A stretch of 64,000 bases of DNA from Cyclospora cayetanensis (GCF_002999335.1 NW_020312469.1:62001-126000), one strand, 5' to 3'; positions 45,401-58,420 are shown, counted from the stretch's first letter. A program made the numbers and translations. The notes: generated by a model not told the origin, from the sequence alone.

Positions 45401-45645
45401 TAGTTTTGCTATCGTGGTACCTCATCTACGTCAGGCGACAGAGAAAAAACAGAGGCATCTCAGCTACTGGGAAAAGCCAAACAATCGGCGCCGTACAAGA
45501 GCCAAATGTTTCTCCCGCCAGGCCACTGATGGTAGACTGGGACAGCGTCCCCCACTACACCAAACCAGAAATGCCTGGCGTTGAACATGCATATGTTTGG
45601 GGTTACGCTGAACCGCATATGGGGAAAGGTTTATGGATGCCTTAG
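42500..45645 (+). CDS. type I membrane protein with signal peptide, TM helix and tail; possible degenerate GNAT-like domain
   Basis: Phase-consistent exons: 42500-43403, 43590-43784, 44148-44282, 44477-44587, 44726-44809, 44885-44976, 45067-45135, 45172-45645, about 687 aa. The start at 42500 is chosen because it opens a classic signal peptide (MGSLRIFRFLCSCWCCVLLA). A Thr/Pro/Glu-rich low-complexity region follows, then a compact domain (about residues 320-510), then a transmembrane helix (VPVTVASAALVGLVLLSWYL) with a basic stop-transfer sequence, then a tail of about 60 residues with Tyr and Trp residues ending GKGLWMP. The domain has the strand-helix order of GNAT acetyltransferases (helix at TKDQVQKAQRMMNSAF, strand at LLGGLVAHS, helix at YGLVEALRTAAKDKG, strand at ITELHILVQ). 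The acetyl-CoA-binding Gln/Arg-x-x-Gly-x-Gly/Ala loop is not visible. The first intron needs a GC donor at 43404; otherwise the first exon ends at a stop at 43493-43495 and the rest is a second gene. Surface, micronemal or Golgi location is possible. Confidence 0.5.
43404..43589 (+). other. possible GC-AG intron or real gene end
   Basis: The first exon of the type I membrane protein stays open to a stop at 43493-43495, but no GT donor in its last 90 bases suits the next exon (cag at 43587-43589, phase 1). A gag|gcaagc at 43401-43409 gives the right phase. The sequence it would remove (a Pro/Phe-rich stretch) still looks codable, so a true stop with a separate downstream gene is the alternative. 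Confidence 0.35.
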
Positions 45646-47299
45646 AGGCTTGAAGCATGGAATATTTTGGAGGGTTGCGCCTCGGTTCTACAGCGCTTTT
45701 GTAAAAGCGTATACTTTGTCGTTGAGGGAAAACCCACGCAGGCATTTTCTTCAAAATTGGGCAAAACGACTACCCATCTTTGTATGCGTGTGTGTTTACG
45801 CATAGGAAGTGGGGTATAAAGAGTGACCAATCTGTGCATAGATGCGTTAAAATTTTCAATTACATGTTGCACGCATCTTCTGGTCTTCAGAAGTGTGCCT
45901 GTATGTACTTGTGAGAGTATGCAAGTGTATGCAGTACACCATATATATATATACATATATGTATATATATATATATATGTACAGGTATCTGCACACGACG
46001 GTGAATTTTTCAAATACATACCGATTTTTCCTCTCGACGAAAGGACAATTTTGAAGAAAAACGAAGAAGTACACATGTGCATCTCGTACAGGAAATAGAG
46101 GTTGATTAGAGCTCAACGGAGTTGCGAAGGAGATTGTTTTGCATCTTGACCCAGTTTCGTTGCTGCAGTTGAGGTTTTCCGAAAAGTTACTTCTGTTTTG
46201 GGACGAAGAAGCTGATTGTGAGCACACAGTCACAGACCCTAATGCATAGAATCATAGGGAAGTGTAACTCACTTAGATGTGTTGGCCTTTTTGCTTCGCG
46301 ACGTGTTTCGTTTTTGCATCTCTGCTTGAGAAATATATGGATATACATCCTTGCACATTACCTATGTACAAGTATTTGGTAGCTCGTATGACCCGCAGCT
46401 GCTCGTTGTTGCATTTTTGCATGCACACAGTTACACGAATATTGTCGATTCTTCTGTTATTGATTGCCTGTTGGGTGCTATTCCTGGTAAGCGCAAAGCG
46501 ACTAGGTTTCCCAATTGAAACCGTCTAACGCAACCTTGGAAACCATCGCACAGTAGCTCCCAACACGAAGACTTATTTCCAAGGATGATCTGAACGTATC
46601 CAGGGGGGTGGGCAAATGAGCGGAACCGCGTGGAGTAACTCTGCATCCCGCTTACGTGCTGCTGGTCTTGAATGGGCAGCATTTGGTGTGTGGCACAGAG
46701 GGTAGGCACTGGAGAGAGCAGCAACAGAGGCGTAGACAAAATAGGGTTGCATGCAGGGTGCGGCTAAGCCGACTGACAGATGGGGGGTCCTAGGAATAAG
46801 GGGATGCGGCAATCAGACAGACGTGTGTTCAGAAAGATGCACAGGGGAAACAATAGCCGAGTGGGCATAGTAGAGGCCAGGGGGAGAGAGAACAACACGC
46901 AAATCCGTGGTAGTGGTGTGGGGAACAGTCGTTAGTCTGGCGTTTGTCGGTGGCAGCGCGCTGCCCCCCCTGTGGCTGGGAGTTCGGGGATGGCTCGGAG
47001 AGAATCGCAAATTGCGTTGGGGGCTGAACTGCCTATTCTACTGCGCAAGAGGGGGAGAGTGACGTGAGGGAACCGCTGCAGCGCATGGGCTCTCCAGTGC
47101 ACAGAGAGCATAGCCGAGCCGGCTGCACTAGACAGACTGAGCAGCTTTCCACCGCACGCTGCTGAGCTGTTACCGCTAAACAAAGAGTTGCTCCCAAGCC
47201 AACTGGTTTCTCGACCACTGCATAGGACGAGGAGCGTGCAACGGCCGTTGCTGCTGAATACAGCGGCCCCTAGCCTCTGGGCCCTTATTTTAAAAGCAG
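45646..47299. other. convergent 3' intergenic region
   Basis: Lies between the stop of the type I membrane protein (45645) and the stop of the minus-strand ABCG gene (47300). It contains an AT microsatellite at about 45941-45980. No ORF has domain or splice support. A Ser/Ala-rich minus-strand frame at 46932-47183 probably lies in the ABCG 3' UTR. Confidence 0.6.
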
Positions 47300-50200
47300 T
47301 TAGTTTTGGATCTGCAGCCGCCCTTTGAGGAGTACGAGCGTAACAGACTTAACGAGCAGCACGAAGAGGAGCAGCACAAAGACGTTGACAACTACGGGAA
47401 GCCCTATGGAGATGTTAGATGCAATGTCTGCAGCTGTAAGCCCTTGGCCAGTACATCCCATATCCCCCCCTAGGCCGGTGAGGCTGCTGCTGCAGGTAAT
47501 GTACCTGTCTCCGATAGTAATGTGCAGCAAATTGGGAATGACGTAACTCACGGGAGACACATAGGCCAGCCACCGAATCCACAGAGGCATAGAGGGCAGT
47601 GCGGCGTGGAAGCCTCCTACTAAAACTAGCGTGATTAGTGTGACTGCGAGCAGCAAGGCTCCTACGCGATAGTCTGACCCTGCTGCGGTTGCCACGAGCT
47701 GTCCTATGGAGGAAGCCAAGACAGAAACAAGCAGTAGACACAGCCAAAGGCTCTAGAAGCAGATTCAGCACACACACAGCAACACATGCGAAAGCGAATG
47801 ACGCTGCGGGCACCGCTCACGCACACCTCTGAGATAGACGCAGAGACGTTCTGCTCTCGAACCGACACACACAGAAAGTACAGGTCGGCTACAAAAGATA
47901 AAAGCACAAAAACACATCAGGGCACTCGCCGGTATGCCAGACACGAAAAACAGAAAGACAATCATGTAAGCGGAAGAGAGGCATACAAGTGCGCACCACG
48001 ACACACACTACGACACACACTACGACACACACTACGACACACACTCAAACACACACTACGACACACACTCAAACACACACTCAAACACACACTCAAACAC
48101 ACACTCAAACACACACTCAAACACACACTACGACACACACTACGACACACCCAAACACACACTCAAACACACACCCAAACACACACCCAAACACACACCC
48201 AAACACATCAAGCCTAAGCGGAGCCAGACGTCACCTCCCCACACCTCTAGGGCAGTGCGTAGCAGCAACACCCCAGCCAACTTGGCCGCACGCTCGGGTG
48301 TATGAACTGTGGAGGCTTACGACGAAGACGAATATGTTTGCCGGCCAGGCAGTCATGAATTGCAGGAGCAGGAGCAGCAAAAGCGGTGAGAGCAGCTGCA
48401 GCAGCAGCTCTGCGCAGCTGATGGCGGCAAGGAATGTCACCGTCCCGAAGAGCTTGCTGCTGCTTCCAGCTGCGGCTGCAGCTCGAATAGCAGGGAACGC
48501 GCTGAGAGCGGTGAATGCGGGGTTGAAGAGGTGGTATTCGCAGACGAAGTACAGCAAGGCTGCAAAGGTGCGACGCAGAGAGACAGCACGGAGGAAGGAA
48601 AGATCAGCCTGAGAACGAAGACGCGGGAGTCGCACAAGACGCCGCTTGTCTCCCTCAAACTGCCGGTGTGGCGCACAGGGAGGCACACACAAGCAACACA
48701 CGGCCAGACGGCGCAGCTGCTGATTCTTCCTCAGACTTGCGCATTGCGACGCAGACAGCGGGATGAGGGCTCCCACAGACACATTCGTAAATGCGCAGCG
48801 ACACTCTCAAGCGCAGCCAGGCAGTCGCGTCAGCGGCACGCAGAACTGACCAATCCTGTCGTGCAGTGCCTCGGTTGTGTAATTCGCCATTCGTTTAGAG
48901 TAAATCGAGCCGATAATAATCCCCAAAAGCACCGCCTGCCCCACATCTGTGGCAAAGGCTGTTCCTCTGAATTCAGACATCAAGTGACGCTGCAGCAAGA
49001 CTTCAAACTGCAGCAACGGGCTGCTCGCAGCTCGCACGGCTGCTGTAGCCGCCACTAAGGCTTGGTGGCGTCTCGTCACGGAGGCGTTTTTGCTGCTGAA
49101 GTTCGCCACTGCCCCTCCATCTTCGCTACATGAACAGGCAGGATGCACTGCAACCTGCTGCAAAGTGGGGACTGCTGCAGTTAGCCGTGTTGGAGAATTC
49201 GATCCAGTGGCTACAGCATCCTCCAAGTTGCTCTGGCGCAGACACACACACACACACAAACACACACACAACGAGCGTACAGCCCTTAAAAACGATCTCG
49301 AGTCGATCAGATCAGAAGAGACGCTTCCACCACAGTTGCATCATTCTACGCAGTTCGACGACCAAGCATCCCTCACAAGCGCGTCGTTCCCGCACACTGT
49401 CATCAGCTCCAGACAGACAGACACAGACAGACAGACACATACAGACAGACACATACATACAAATATTATCCCCTTTGGATTACCTCCTCTCCAAGTGCTG
49501 CTGTTGTCTTCGCGGCACTTATGTCTATCTCCCGTGAGGCTCCTTCTGGCGAGTTTTCTCTCGCCCCTGCAGCCTCATCGACATCCGTCGAGACGCGGAG
49601 GCTAGCAGCGGCTATGGTCTGGAAATCGTCTCTCAGAGTGAAGGCGGTGGGGTGTCTGTACACCCGGAATATGACATCCAGCAAGCGCGACATGTTTTCT
49701 GCGTGCTCGCGTTTCTGCTCTGCCTCCCCCCGCAACGCCGCATGCTGCTCTCCGTGTTGCCTCTGCCCCTCCACTTGCTGCAGCACAGCCTCGATGCCCC
49801 TTATGAGGTCGTCTCCTCGCGCAAACTCCAGAGACTTTATGCAGCCCACGTTGTTGTTTTGCTGGCTCGCAGCCACGCCGCTCGCACTCTGCTGACTGCT
49901 CCGCTGCTGTTTCACCACGAGCAGCAGCCGCTTCAAATGTGCAACGAGTATGTTGGTAGTAAAGGGAACCCCCACGCCGCACGCCACTGCCAAGAAGTGC
50001 TCAGCCACGCAGCAGTCAGGCCGGGTTGGACTTGCAGCCTCCCTTGCTGCCGCTGCGTCGACCTCTGAGAAATGCATGTCTCCTCCGTCAAAAGCCACCC
50101 CCACTGCGTCTGGGGGGGCAGCTAGAAGTGCACGGTTCTCCTCGACAGGCATTCCAAAAAGCGCTGCTTCATAGGCGCGCAGCTGCTGCGGTGCTCCTGC

Positions 50201-53200
50201 AAAGACTACCCGTCCCTCCGCCAAAAACATCACTCTGTCGAATGACAAAAATAGCTGTGTATCCACAGACAGCACACTTCAGCTAGCGTGTTGGACTGCG
50301 CACTTCGAAACACCTCCCCCCGCCAATGCCGCCCGTTGCCTTATCTAGGAAGCGGCACGGTGTCTCTGCATGGGTGCTGCATTTGCCAGACTGCATTGCG
50401 AGCGACGCGTGAGAGGCGACTGCCCAGCGTTGCTTTGTGGCTTGCTGCTTAGCATACCATGCCCCCTGAGAAGATCTCGTGCAAGGGGGCATGCATGTGG
50501 CAATTCGCGCAAGAAATCTTAGAGCGACCGCCTTTACGCCAAAAAACGCGCTGCCACTTCTGGCGTTCAGTGTCTACGCTCCGGTGTCTAGACACCTGGC
50601 GACTGGGGCCATACCTGGGGGGATGGCTGGTGAATGGTGCAAATGACTGCCGTTCCATTCTCTCTCGCAACTTGCTGCAGCAGCCTCAACAAGTGAGCGG
50701 CAGCCGGCGCGTCCAAACCGCTAAGCAGCACAAAGGATACACAGGCATGCATGCATGCATGCACACACATGTATGCATGCATGAAGGGGGGATGCACAGT
50801 ATAGAGAGGCGCGTCTGGAGAGATGTGACTGGAGACAATACCCTTGGCAACAGCTGGATTCAATGCGTGCAGTCGTGGCATGGATCGCCTAGCGCTTCTG
50901 GCGTGGCTGTAATACAACTACGCGAGTAGATGGAGAAACACACAAAGAAACAAGAACCACGTTGCCTTTTGAGTAACCCCTAGCACACGCCTTTCAGAGA
51001 GAGAAACACTCATCTCCCAGCCGACGTGCAATCACAATTTCTCAAAAAAAACTCTTAGAAACGCCGTCAGGAGGCGCAAGAGCACCACCATCAACCAGCA
51101 TATAAAAGACGCAAAAATCCAAGACAGTACCAACAGCAACAACAGTACCAACATCAACAACAGTACCAACAGCGACAACATTACCAACATCAACAACAGT
51201 ACCAACATCAACAACAACAGTAGTAACAGCAATAGTATCAACAGCAACAGTACCAACAGCAACAACAGGACCAACAGCAACAACAGTACCAACAGCAACA
51301 ACAGTATCAACAGCAACAACAACAGTATCAACAGCAACAACAGCGAACGCTACTGTTGCTGATATTGCTGCTCTCGGTGCTGCTGGTGCCAATATACAAG
51401 CAGGAATCCTATGAGCACACCCCACCTCGTTGGCTCGTCGAGTTGCAAGAGAGGCTTTGGCAGCAACAGCTCGCATGCCACGGAGAGTCTGCGCCTTTCG
51501 CCTCCAGAGAGGCCTCTCGAGAAAGGCGATCCGACGATTGTGTGACGGCATCTGAAGAAAACAGACAGCAGCTCCACGAAGCGCTTGCTTCTAAGGTATG
51601 TCGCGAGGGGTGTCTGGAGGGATGCTGAGGTAGAGCATTCAAACGACTGCTTCCACGCAAAAACGACGCATGATTGACAGTCGTTCTGCTGTAGAAACGT
51701 AAACACAGAGCCAACGTGCTGCCCATTCCGCTTTCATGGCACAAATCGATCAGGCAACAGTGGCAAAAAGAAGGAGCCTCAACAACTGCACAGAAAGCAG
51801 CCTCACCATCACCTCCATCCCCACGCTCAGCAAAGCCCACAGGAGTAGCAGGCACCTCACTTTTCCAAGTTCATCATTTGAATAACCTTTTCGACGCGCT
51901 GCTTTCGCTGATGTTTGTTCAGAACCTTCCCCAACCGCAGCTTCGCTTCCAGAAGCAACGTCTGCTCCACAGTCAGCTGCTGCAACAAAAGCAGATCCTG
52001 TTGTAAACAAAAGCCAACAAGCCGCCTCCACCCTTTGGGAGCTTTTACCCCGTTCAGCAGCAGCACCTCCGCTTCTGCTTCTGCCAATTCGAGATCTTCC
52101 GCGAGGGTGAGGACGGTCGGCGCTGCTGCTGCTCCGCTCCCGCTGCCTCCGTTTCGCGCGCCTTCAGCTCCAGCACTTCCCTCTCCTTGATGCGGCGCTC
52201 CTGCTCCCCCCCTCGACTGTACTTCCAGCTGCGCAGCCTTTCGCTCTTTTGCAAAGGACAGATCCGGCTTGAGTCGCCCTGCAAGGAGGGAAAGAAGCGT
52301 GCTCTTACCAGCTCCTGAGCCTCCAAGGATGGCAGTCACCTGGTGGGGAGGAAAGCGACAGCTTATGCCACTCAGCACCAGCTTGCCTTCTCTCTTGTGC
52401 AAGCCGCCGCTGCACGGACGGCAAGTGCCGCTGCTGCGCATGTCGCTGCCACTTGCTGGAGCAGTCTTGACGTCACCGTACGAAGCAGTCGGGAGCTCAT
52501 AGCCAGATTCTGAAAAGAAATCCTTCGACTGAGGGACTGACGCTGCACGATCCTTCCTGCCGCCGTTGCAGCATACCCATGCGTAGCATCTCTTGAGCGC
52601 CGACCAAACAGCTCCTCCGTCCTTCGGAGGCAGCCGATAATACGCATCCTTCACGCACAACTCCTGCGATCACACAAACAAACGCCGATTCCTTCATGGC
52701 AACTCCGCTACCCCCGCTATTCCGTAAACGCACATGAAGAGGAAGGAGAATAGGGGTGCAAGGGCGTGCTTGATGAGCCGCTTTTGAATTTTTAGAGCCT
52801 GATTGTGTGTGTATGTGTATATGTGTGTGTATGTGTATATGTGTGCGTATGTGTGTGTGTATGTGTATATGTGTGTGTATGTGTATATGTGTGTGTATGT
52901 GTATATGTGTGTGTATGTGTATATGTGGGTGTATGTGTATGTGTGTCTGTATGTGTGTATGTGTGTGTATGTGTATATGTGTGTATGTGTATACGTGTAT
53001 ATGTGTGTGTATGTGTATATGTGTGTGTATGTGTATATGTGTGTATGTGTATATGTGTGTATGTGTGTGTATGTGTATATGTGTGTGTATGTGTACATGT
53101 GTGTGGGTATGTATGCATGTGTAGGAAGTACTATCTTTAGACTTGTAGCGCTGAAAAGTTCAAGTCTCCCATTTGCAGCACCAGCATCCGCCTCCTTTTC

Positions 53201-53458
53201 GGATCTCCTGACGGTCTCCTCGAGGGGTGTTGAAACCAGAACCTCTGCGTCTGTCGTCGTTGTGGCTTCTGCCACGGGGGGAAGCATGTGAATCGGAGAC
53301 GCACCGCCTCTTGTTGAAGAGCTACCTCCGCTTGTTGCTAGATCCTCCTGCACTTGCCGTTGGTGGTGCTCGGAGATTCCCGCAACTCCCTCCATTGGGT
53401 TCTGAAATGCCAAATTCCCAGAAGTCATCATGCGGGGGCTGGGATGGTTGTTGTGCAA
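47300..53458 (-). CDS. ABCG-family half-transporter
   Basis: Eight exons join in perfect phase: 53458-53132, 52663-51861, 51551-51426, 50720-50615, 50254-49484, 49232-48851, 48559-48321, 47752-47300, for 1068 aa. The order is nucleotide-binding domain first, then membrane domain, as in ABCG half-transporters, which must dimerise. Exon 2 has Walker A ([18 protein letters not shown]) and the Q-loop ([16 protein letters not shown]). Exon 3 has the signature [14 protein letters not shown] and Walker B LLQLDEPT. Exon 4 supplies SGLDAPAA and the switch IHQPS. Exon 5 continues [18 protein letters not shown]. Exons 6-8 form the membrane domain, starting with the helix around [15 protein letters not shown] and ending with [18 protein letters not shown] and a last hydrophobic helix. 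Odd points are a Glu/Ala-rich insertion of about 80 residues between Walker A and the Q-loop and a linker of about 200 residues before the first helix. Substrate (lipid, sterol or drug) cannot be told. Location is the plasma or an internal membrane. Confidence 0.93.
47990..48207. repeat. CACACACTCAAA / CTACGACACA minisatellite in ABCG intron 7
   Basis: Repeats of a 14-15 bp unit alternating acacacactacgac and cacacactcaaaca, between ABCG exons 7 and 8. Thr/His/Gln frames through it are artefacts. Confidence 0.9.
49235..49460. repeat. CA and CAGA microsatellites in ABCG intron 5
   Basis: A CA run at about 49240-49275, right behind the acceptor of exon 6, and a cagacaga run at about 49413-49460, just before the donor of exon 5. 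Confidence 0.85.
51118..51350. repeat. CAACAGCAACAGTACCAA minisatellite in ABCG intron 3
   Basis: A trinucleotide-derived field (aacagcaacaacagtaccaa and variants). It is open for more than 70 codons in several frames on both strands. It lies between the ABCG signature/Walker B exon (ends 51426) and the D-loop exon (starts 50720). The conserved DEPT-SGLD junction shows it is spliced out. Confidence 0.9.
52800..53125. repeat. TGTGTATG microsatellite in ABCG intron 1
   Basis: More than 300 bases of tgtgtatgtgtatatg. On the transcribed minus strand this is a CATACACA repeat between exon 1 and exon 2 of ABCG. The donor gtactt at 53131-53126 immediately precedes it. Confidence 0.95.
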
Positions 53459-54459
53459 GGCCTCTTAGAACGACCACAACGCCTTTCTGGTGTTATATTT
53501 CAGCGGATTTGCAGTTACTATTGCAACAATCCAAGCAGACTGCACCGCAGACTCCCCACCCCGACGCAAAACTTTCACACGGTGCGAAGTTGACCGCCTA
53601 CACCGTCGCGGATGCAAAGGGAGGGATCTGATGCGTAAGTGGTAAGAGGTACCAAATCATAATTCAAAATGAAGCACTATTTGCCATGTTTCGCACACCA
53701 GGCAACAAGAGAGGAAGAAATAGTACACGTAGTGGCACGTTCAAGCCATTCGCGTTCACACTTGAATGCAAGGGCTTAGGGTGTAGAATTCCATGCAACT
53801 CCTCCCTTTCCTCCGACAGTTGCGGTAGGAACTAATTTTGTATTAAAGGAAGTCACGCGTTTGCCTTCGGCTTTTGAGCATGTATCATCCTGACATACAT
53901 GATACCGCGGAGAGGGTTCTGGCAAGCATGGACAGCAACGTCATCGCTCTGCACGCCGCTCAGAAAGGGCTCAGTTACACTCAGTTTGTGCACATTAATA
54001 AACCATAGGGCATGAATTCCATTCCTCCTCAGAACCCTTCCCCCTACGGTATCCAATCTCCCTAGTGGAGAATATGTCAAAAAGCAACGATGGAAACGGG
54101 GTGGCTTGACTCTCAAAAACCTACGTGTCTCGTAGTTGAAGATTGTAAACATTGGTTTCCTGCTCTGTCCCCTAAACCTCGGATACGTCTCGCCATGTAT
54201 CCTCCGAGCGTTTCGAAAGTCTCCCAGCTTTTTACTACCAGTGCCACGTCGGAATCCCTTAACCCCAGGGTCACCTATTTCCCAAACGAAGACGCCATAG
54301 CCTACAGTTTACCTCCCTAAACACTGACAGCAAACCGCAAACTATCGTTAACTGTCGATTACCTAAAGCTTGACGCATCAAGATTACTTCGGCTAAAAGG
54401 TAACGAAAGGAGGTCTGCAAGAGTGCTGAATCGCATTGACAGTTTAGTTGTATAAGGGC
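53459..54459. other. intergenic region upstream of ABCG, downstream of EMC1
   Basis: Both flanking genes are on the minus strand. The segment contains the presumed promoter of ABCG and the 3' end of EMC1. ORFs at 53853-54152 and 54090-54320 are short, overlap on opposite strands and have no domain or splice support. Confidence 0.6.
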
Positions 54460-57400
54460 CTATGCCCATTTGGAGCTCAGAGCATTGCTCTTTTTCGTGT
54501 AGTCTGCAGCAGCTGCGGCTGCAGCAAGGGTTGCAAAAGCCAACAGCAGAGAAGAAAAGGGGAAGGAGGGAGAGAGCACGTCGAAACCCTGCAGCCAAAC
54601 AATCCCAGAGAGCAAAGCAGACACAATTTCAGCGTGAACTGTACAACGGGAATCTGGCAGCAAAAAGTGCAAAAGCAAAGGGAAACCCACCCCGGCAGGC
54701 TGCACAGGGGAGAAAAAGAGGTCCATGCCGAAGGCAAACACTAGAGAGGAAGACTCCCTTTCCGACGGCTCGGAGTGTACACCTCGAACATGAGCCACCT
54801 GAGGCGAACATCAGACGCCTTGAGCCAAATGCCTCGGAGAACAAAAAACGCATAGTCGCGATACACAAGAAACGGCATGCCCAAAGACTAAACAGTCAGC
54901 AACTTAGGATCTACGACAACCTTTAAGCTTGTGCATCGGACGGGTACCAGCACAACAAGCGTTTTTTCTGCACGTGGTATGCCACGGGGCATCCCTATCC
55001 GAAAAAGTTGCAAATGAGCATTGGTGAGAGAGTAGAGTGCAGAAGGGACGTCGGAGATTTACAGTCCTGCCGTAGGTGAGAGAATCCGCAGGGTTCAGAG
55101 GCAAGATTGGGGTGTAGCCAATCATTCCATCCGGTATCCCCCCCGCAGCAGCAGCGTCTGACGGCACTCCTCCTGGTACGGCAGGAAGGGGACGCTTTGC
55201 ACTAGCAAGGCGGGTGGAAAGAAGATAGATCTGCTGCGTGCTGGCGCTTGCCTGAAGAATGCAACACAGACACTCACAGCCGTATGAAAACCAGCGGCAC
55301 AGGCACCGCCGACATACACCACACAGAGCACCATCCATACACAGTGATGGAACCCTAATGGATAAAATGTGCACCCAATACGCCATTTAACTTTCTCATG
55401 ACATCAGTGCTCGAAGTACAGTTGAAAATGAGAAACGCAGAACACGACTGTCTCGCTTACCAAGACCAGTGCTTTGGGGGTGATGCCCTGGGCCGTAGCC
55501 GTAATTCCAAGTGCAGATACACTGGAGGGCAAAATATAATTTCGTGCTTCTCCCGAGGGCATTCCCAAACTAAAGCCTGACTTATGGGGACTCCTTCTGG
55601 AAGATGGGAAGATTAGCCCTAACGGACCTGCAAGCAAACGCATCCCGTCATCCGTACAGGGGGCATGCGAATGTTGCGAAATGCCTCCACACAACTTGCA
55701 CAAGGAGGCATCGATGTGCGTGCTGCACCAGCTCAAAAGTGGCCTCGCAAACAAGCCTCAGCAGACAACACGGCTTCCGATACAACTCAGTGAATTGATG
55801 AGCTGCAGGGCTTAGGTTTTGAATGCGCAGGTTACCAGGATCTGGTCTATTTTCCGTGAGACTGACAACAAGGAGCTCGAACCGAGCATCGAAAATATTC
55901 CAAAAGTGAACGTACACTGAGTCCTCGCAGACCTACAAATTGCGGGAATCCAGAGACTCATGACTGGATAGCCATAGACTTAGGTCGTTCATCCTCCCTC
56001 CAGCCAAGACAACGTAAAATCATAGTGCCCCCTAATAGCTCTACAGCGGCAAATCCAAGGAGAGTTCTCTCAGCTTACAGCTACTGTGAGAGGCTTCGAA
56101 GCCCCACTGAAGAGGACTTGCTGATGAACAAGTTGCCCAGACACGCCATTCAACAAGTGCAGCACCAAGGCACCTCCCACGCCCTCCTGCCACCGCATGC
56201 AGCCCTCACCTCAACTCCAAATCCCTAATTATGCACCGTAAATGTGCGCCGCTCGCCAAGTAATGCTCTACAGAGCGATCGCGAAAGTGTCTAGCCTTTT
56301 CCCCCTGTTTCTTTTCTTCCAGCTCGGCACTCCTGCAGGCGCTGGCACTCAAACCCCTACTCCCGTAGCCTCTACACAAGTTACGTACATACAGTCCAGA
56401 CTGTAGGCCCCACTTACCTCAGCAGTTACAACTGCCAGGAGGTTAGGATCGATATGCTTATAGCCAACAGAAACGTCGGCGTGCACAAACACCGGCACTT
56501 GACGCAGAGAACGTTGCATGGAAGCGGCCACGGCTGCACACAAACCACGTAACACCCTCTAGCTGCTGATCCGTGGCGAGTGCCAACGAGTGACACCACG
56601 CGCGCGCCGCTAAAGGACTTGCGTGAGGGCTTTGAACTTACTGAGGATCGTCTGCTTCTCTGCTGCGAAGTTCACAGACCACGTGAGCTGCACCTCCATC
56701 TCCACCGTTTCCCCTAAGACGCAAAAAAGTCGAGCACCAACGAACGCGTGTCTACAAGTACATCCCGCCAACCCTTCTCCGCAGCGGCTGCACAGTCTCC
56801 ACGGAACTGGAGGAACGTTTGAGACTCCCTTCTCCCAACAACCCCCACCTGTTGGAGGAGCGAGGGGGACAGGCACAAACCCCTCGACACTGCCACTGCA
56901 TTCATTGACCATGTAAAAGGACAGGCGGGATGTCATCAAGTCGGCGAGAGGCAGGGGGATCTGCAAGCATAAGCAACGAGAGCTTCGCAGTACGTACAGC
57001 CCTTGAGGAACTCGCAAGCGTGCAGAGTGAGCCAGACAATGAATGCCATGCCACACGTAGAAGGAGACGTTGCATAAGGCAACAAAAAGCACAGCAAACC
57101 AGATTTTTCCTCAGGTGCAGGGTTAGAAGATCGAAAGACGGAGACCTTAACAATGGAGTCTCCGTGAGACAGAGTGCCACCAACAGAGCGACTATGCGAA
57201 AGTGTAGACACCATGCGGCAAGAAGCGAAGGGCTTTGTGAGCGGTTGCGATGGGCATGCAGTGATTTGAACTCTGGCTCAAGTATTTCTTAACCTGTTTC
57301 ATCTTGTTTCTCCCCCCAGTCAGCCTGCTCCCTGTCTCTGCGCCTTATCCCTGTTCCCCGCTTCGTCAGCCTGTTCTGTCTAATTTCGTCTGCAGCTGGA

Positions 57401-58342
57401 AAAAGCAACCGACGCCTAAATTATTCTCTCACTACTCCCCTACTAAGCCCTCCTCAGCTCGCTTCTTAGCCCCTCTCTTACGCTGTGGGTAACCTGCTGC
57501 GAAGCCGTCAACTGCTGAAGCGGATCAACTAGGGAGAGACGCAGCCTTTTCCCCCGCTGCTGCTCCCTGTGCATTAACACCACGGCGCTGCCGCTGTGCT
57601 GCTGTCGCTGCAGCAGCGCATCCGCTGGTGCTGCCACAACTTCCGCTGCCGCTGCTCCTGCTGCTGCTGCTGCGTCTTGCAACTCCAAGTGCTGCAGTGG
57701 GAGTACCCCGATGGCAGCAAAGGGTGCTCGCTCCTGCTGCTGCACGACTCCCGTGCCAAGATCTATCCAAAACAGCTCTGTCGCCTGCAAAAGAAAACAA
57801 AAGGCCCCCTAGTGGTGCCAAGAGTGGTAATTTCTGAACCCGACCCTCGTTTCGCCTCTGGAAGTGAGGGGAACAACCGCTGCCACTGCAGAGCTGGTGG
57901 CATAGAGAGGCAAAGCTGTGCAGCGGCCTTTTACGTGTGCCAGAGCAGCGGAATGCATACCTGAGCCGTTTGATTAACAAGCGCCACAAAAACTGTCCCT
58001 TTATGCAACCCCACAAGCTCAAGAGACACCAATCGCCAATGGCATCCTTCCTCCTTCTGTTCTTGCTGTGCGCCTTTGCACTGACCCTCGGGGTGCACCC
58101 AATTTACGTTGCCGTTCGCTTCCGAACGCGCAACCAGGTGACTGTTGCTATTGCGCAGCATATTCAAACAACAACACGTAGAGCTACCACCGCTTGGGAG
58201 CTGCAGCTTCCACAACACCAAACCTGTTGCTGCGTGGAGTCCATACACCTGCAGCGCACGAGGCATCCACGCTCTATACTCTAACTGAACCCTAAGTCTC
58301 ACACTGCAAAGCCAGGCAGCAGACTCCACCCACCCACCCACC

Positions 58343-58420
<78 letters not shown>

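Noticed and set aside
51042..51551. Val/Asp-rich minus-strand repeat protein
   Set aside because: The conserved DEPT|SGLD junction of ABCG shows the CAACAG field is intronic.
52694..53458. 254-residue Tyr/Thr/His repeat protein on the minus strand
   Set aside because: Only its first 109 codons are ABCG exon 1. The rest is the TGTGTATG intron read in frame.
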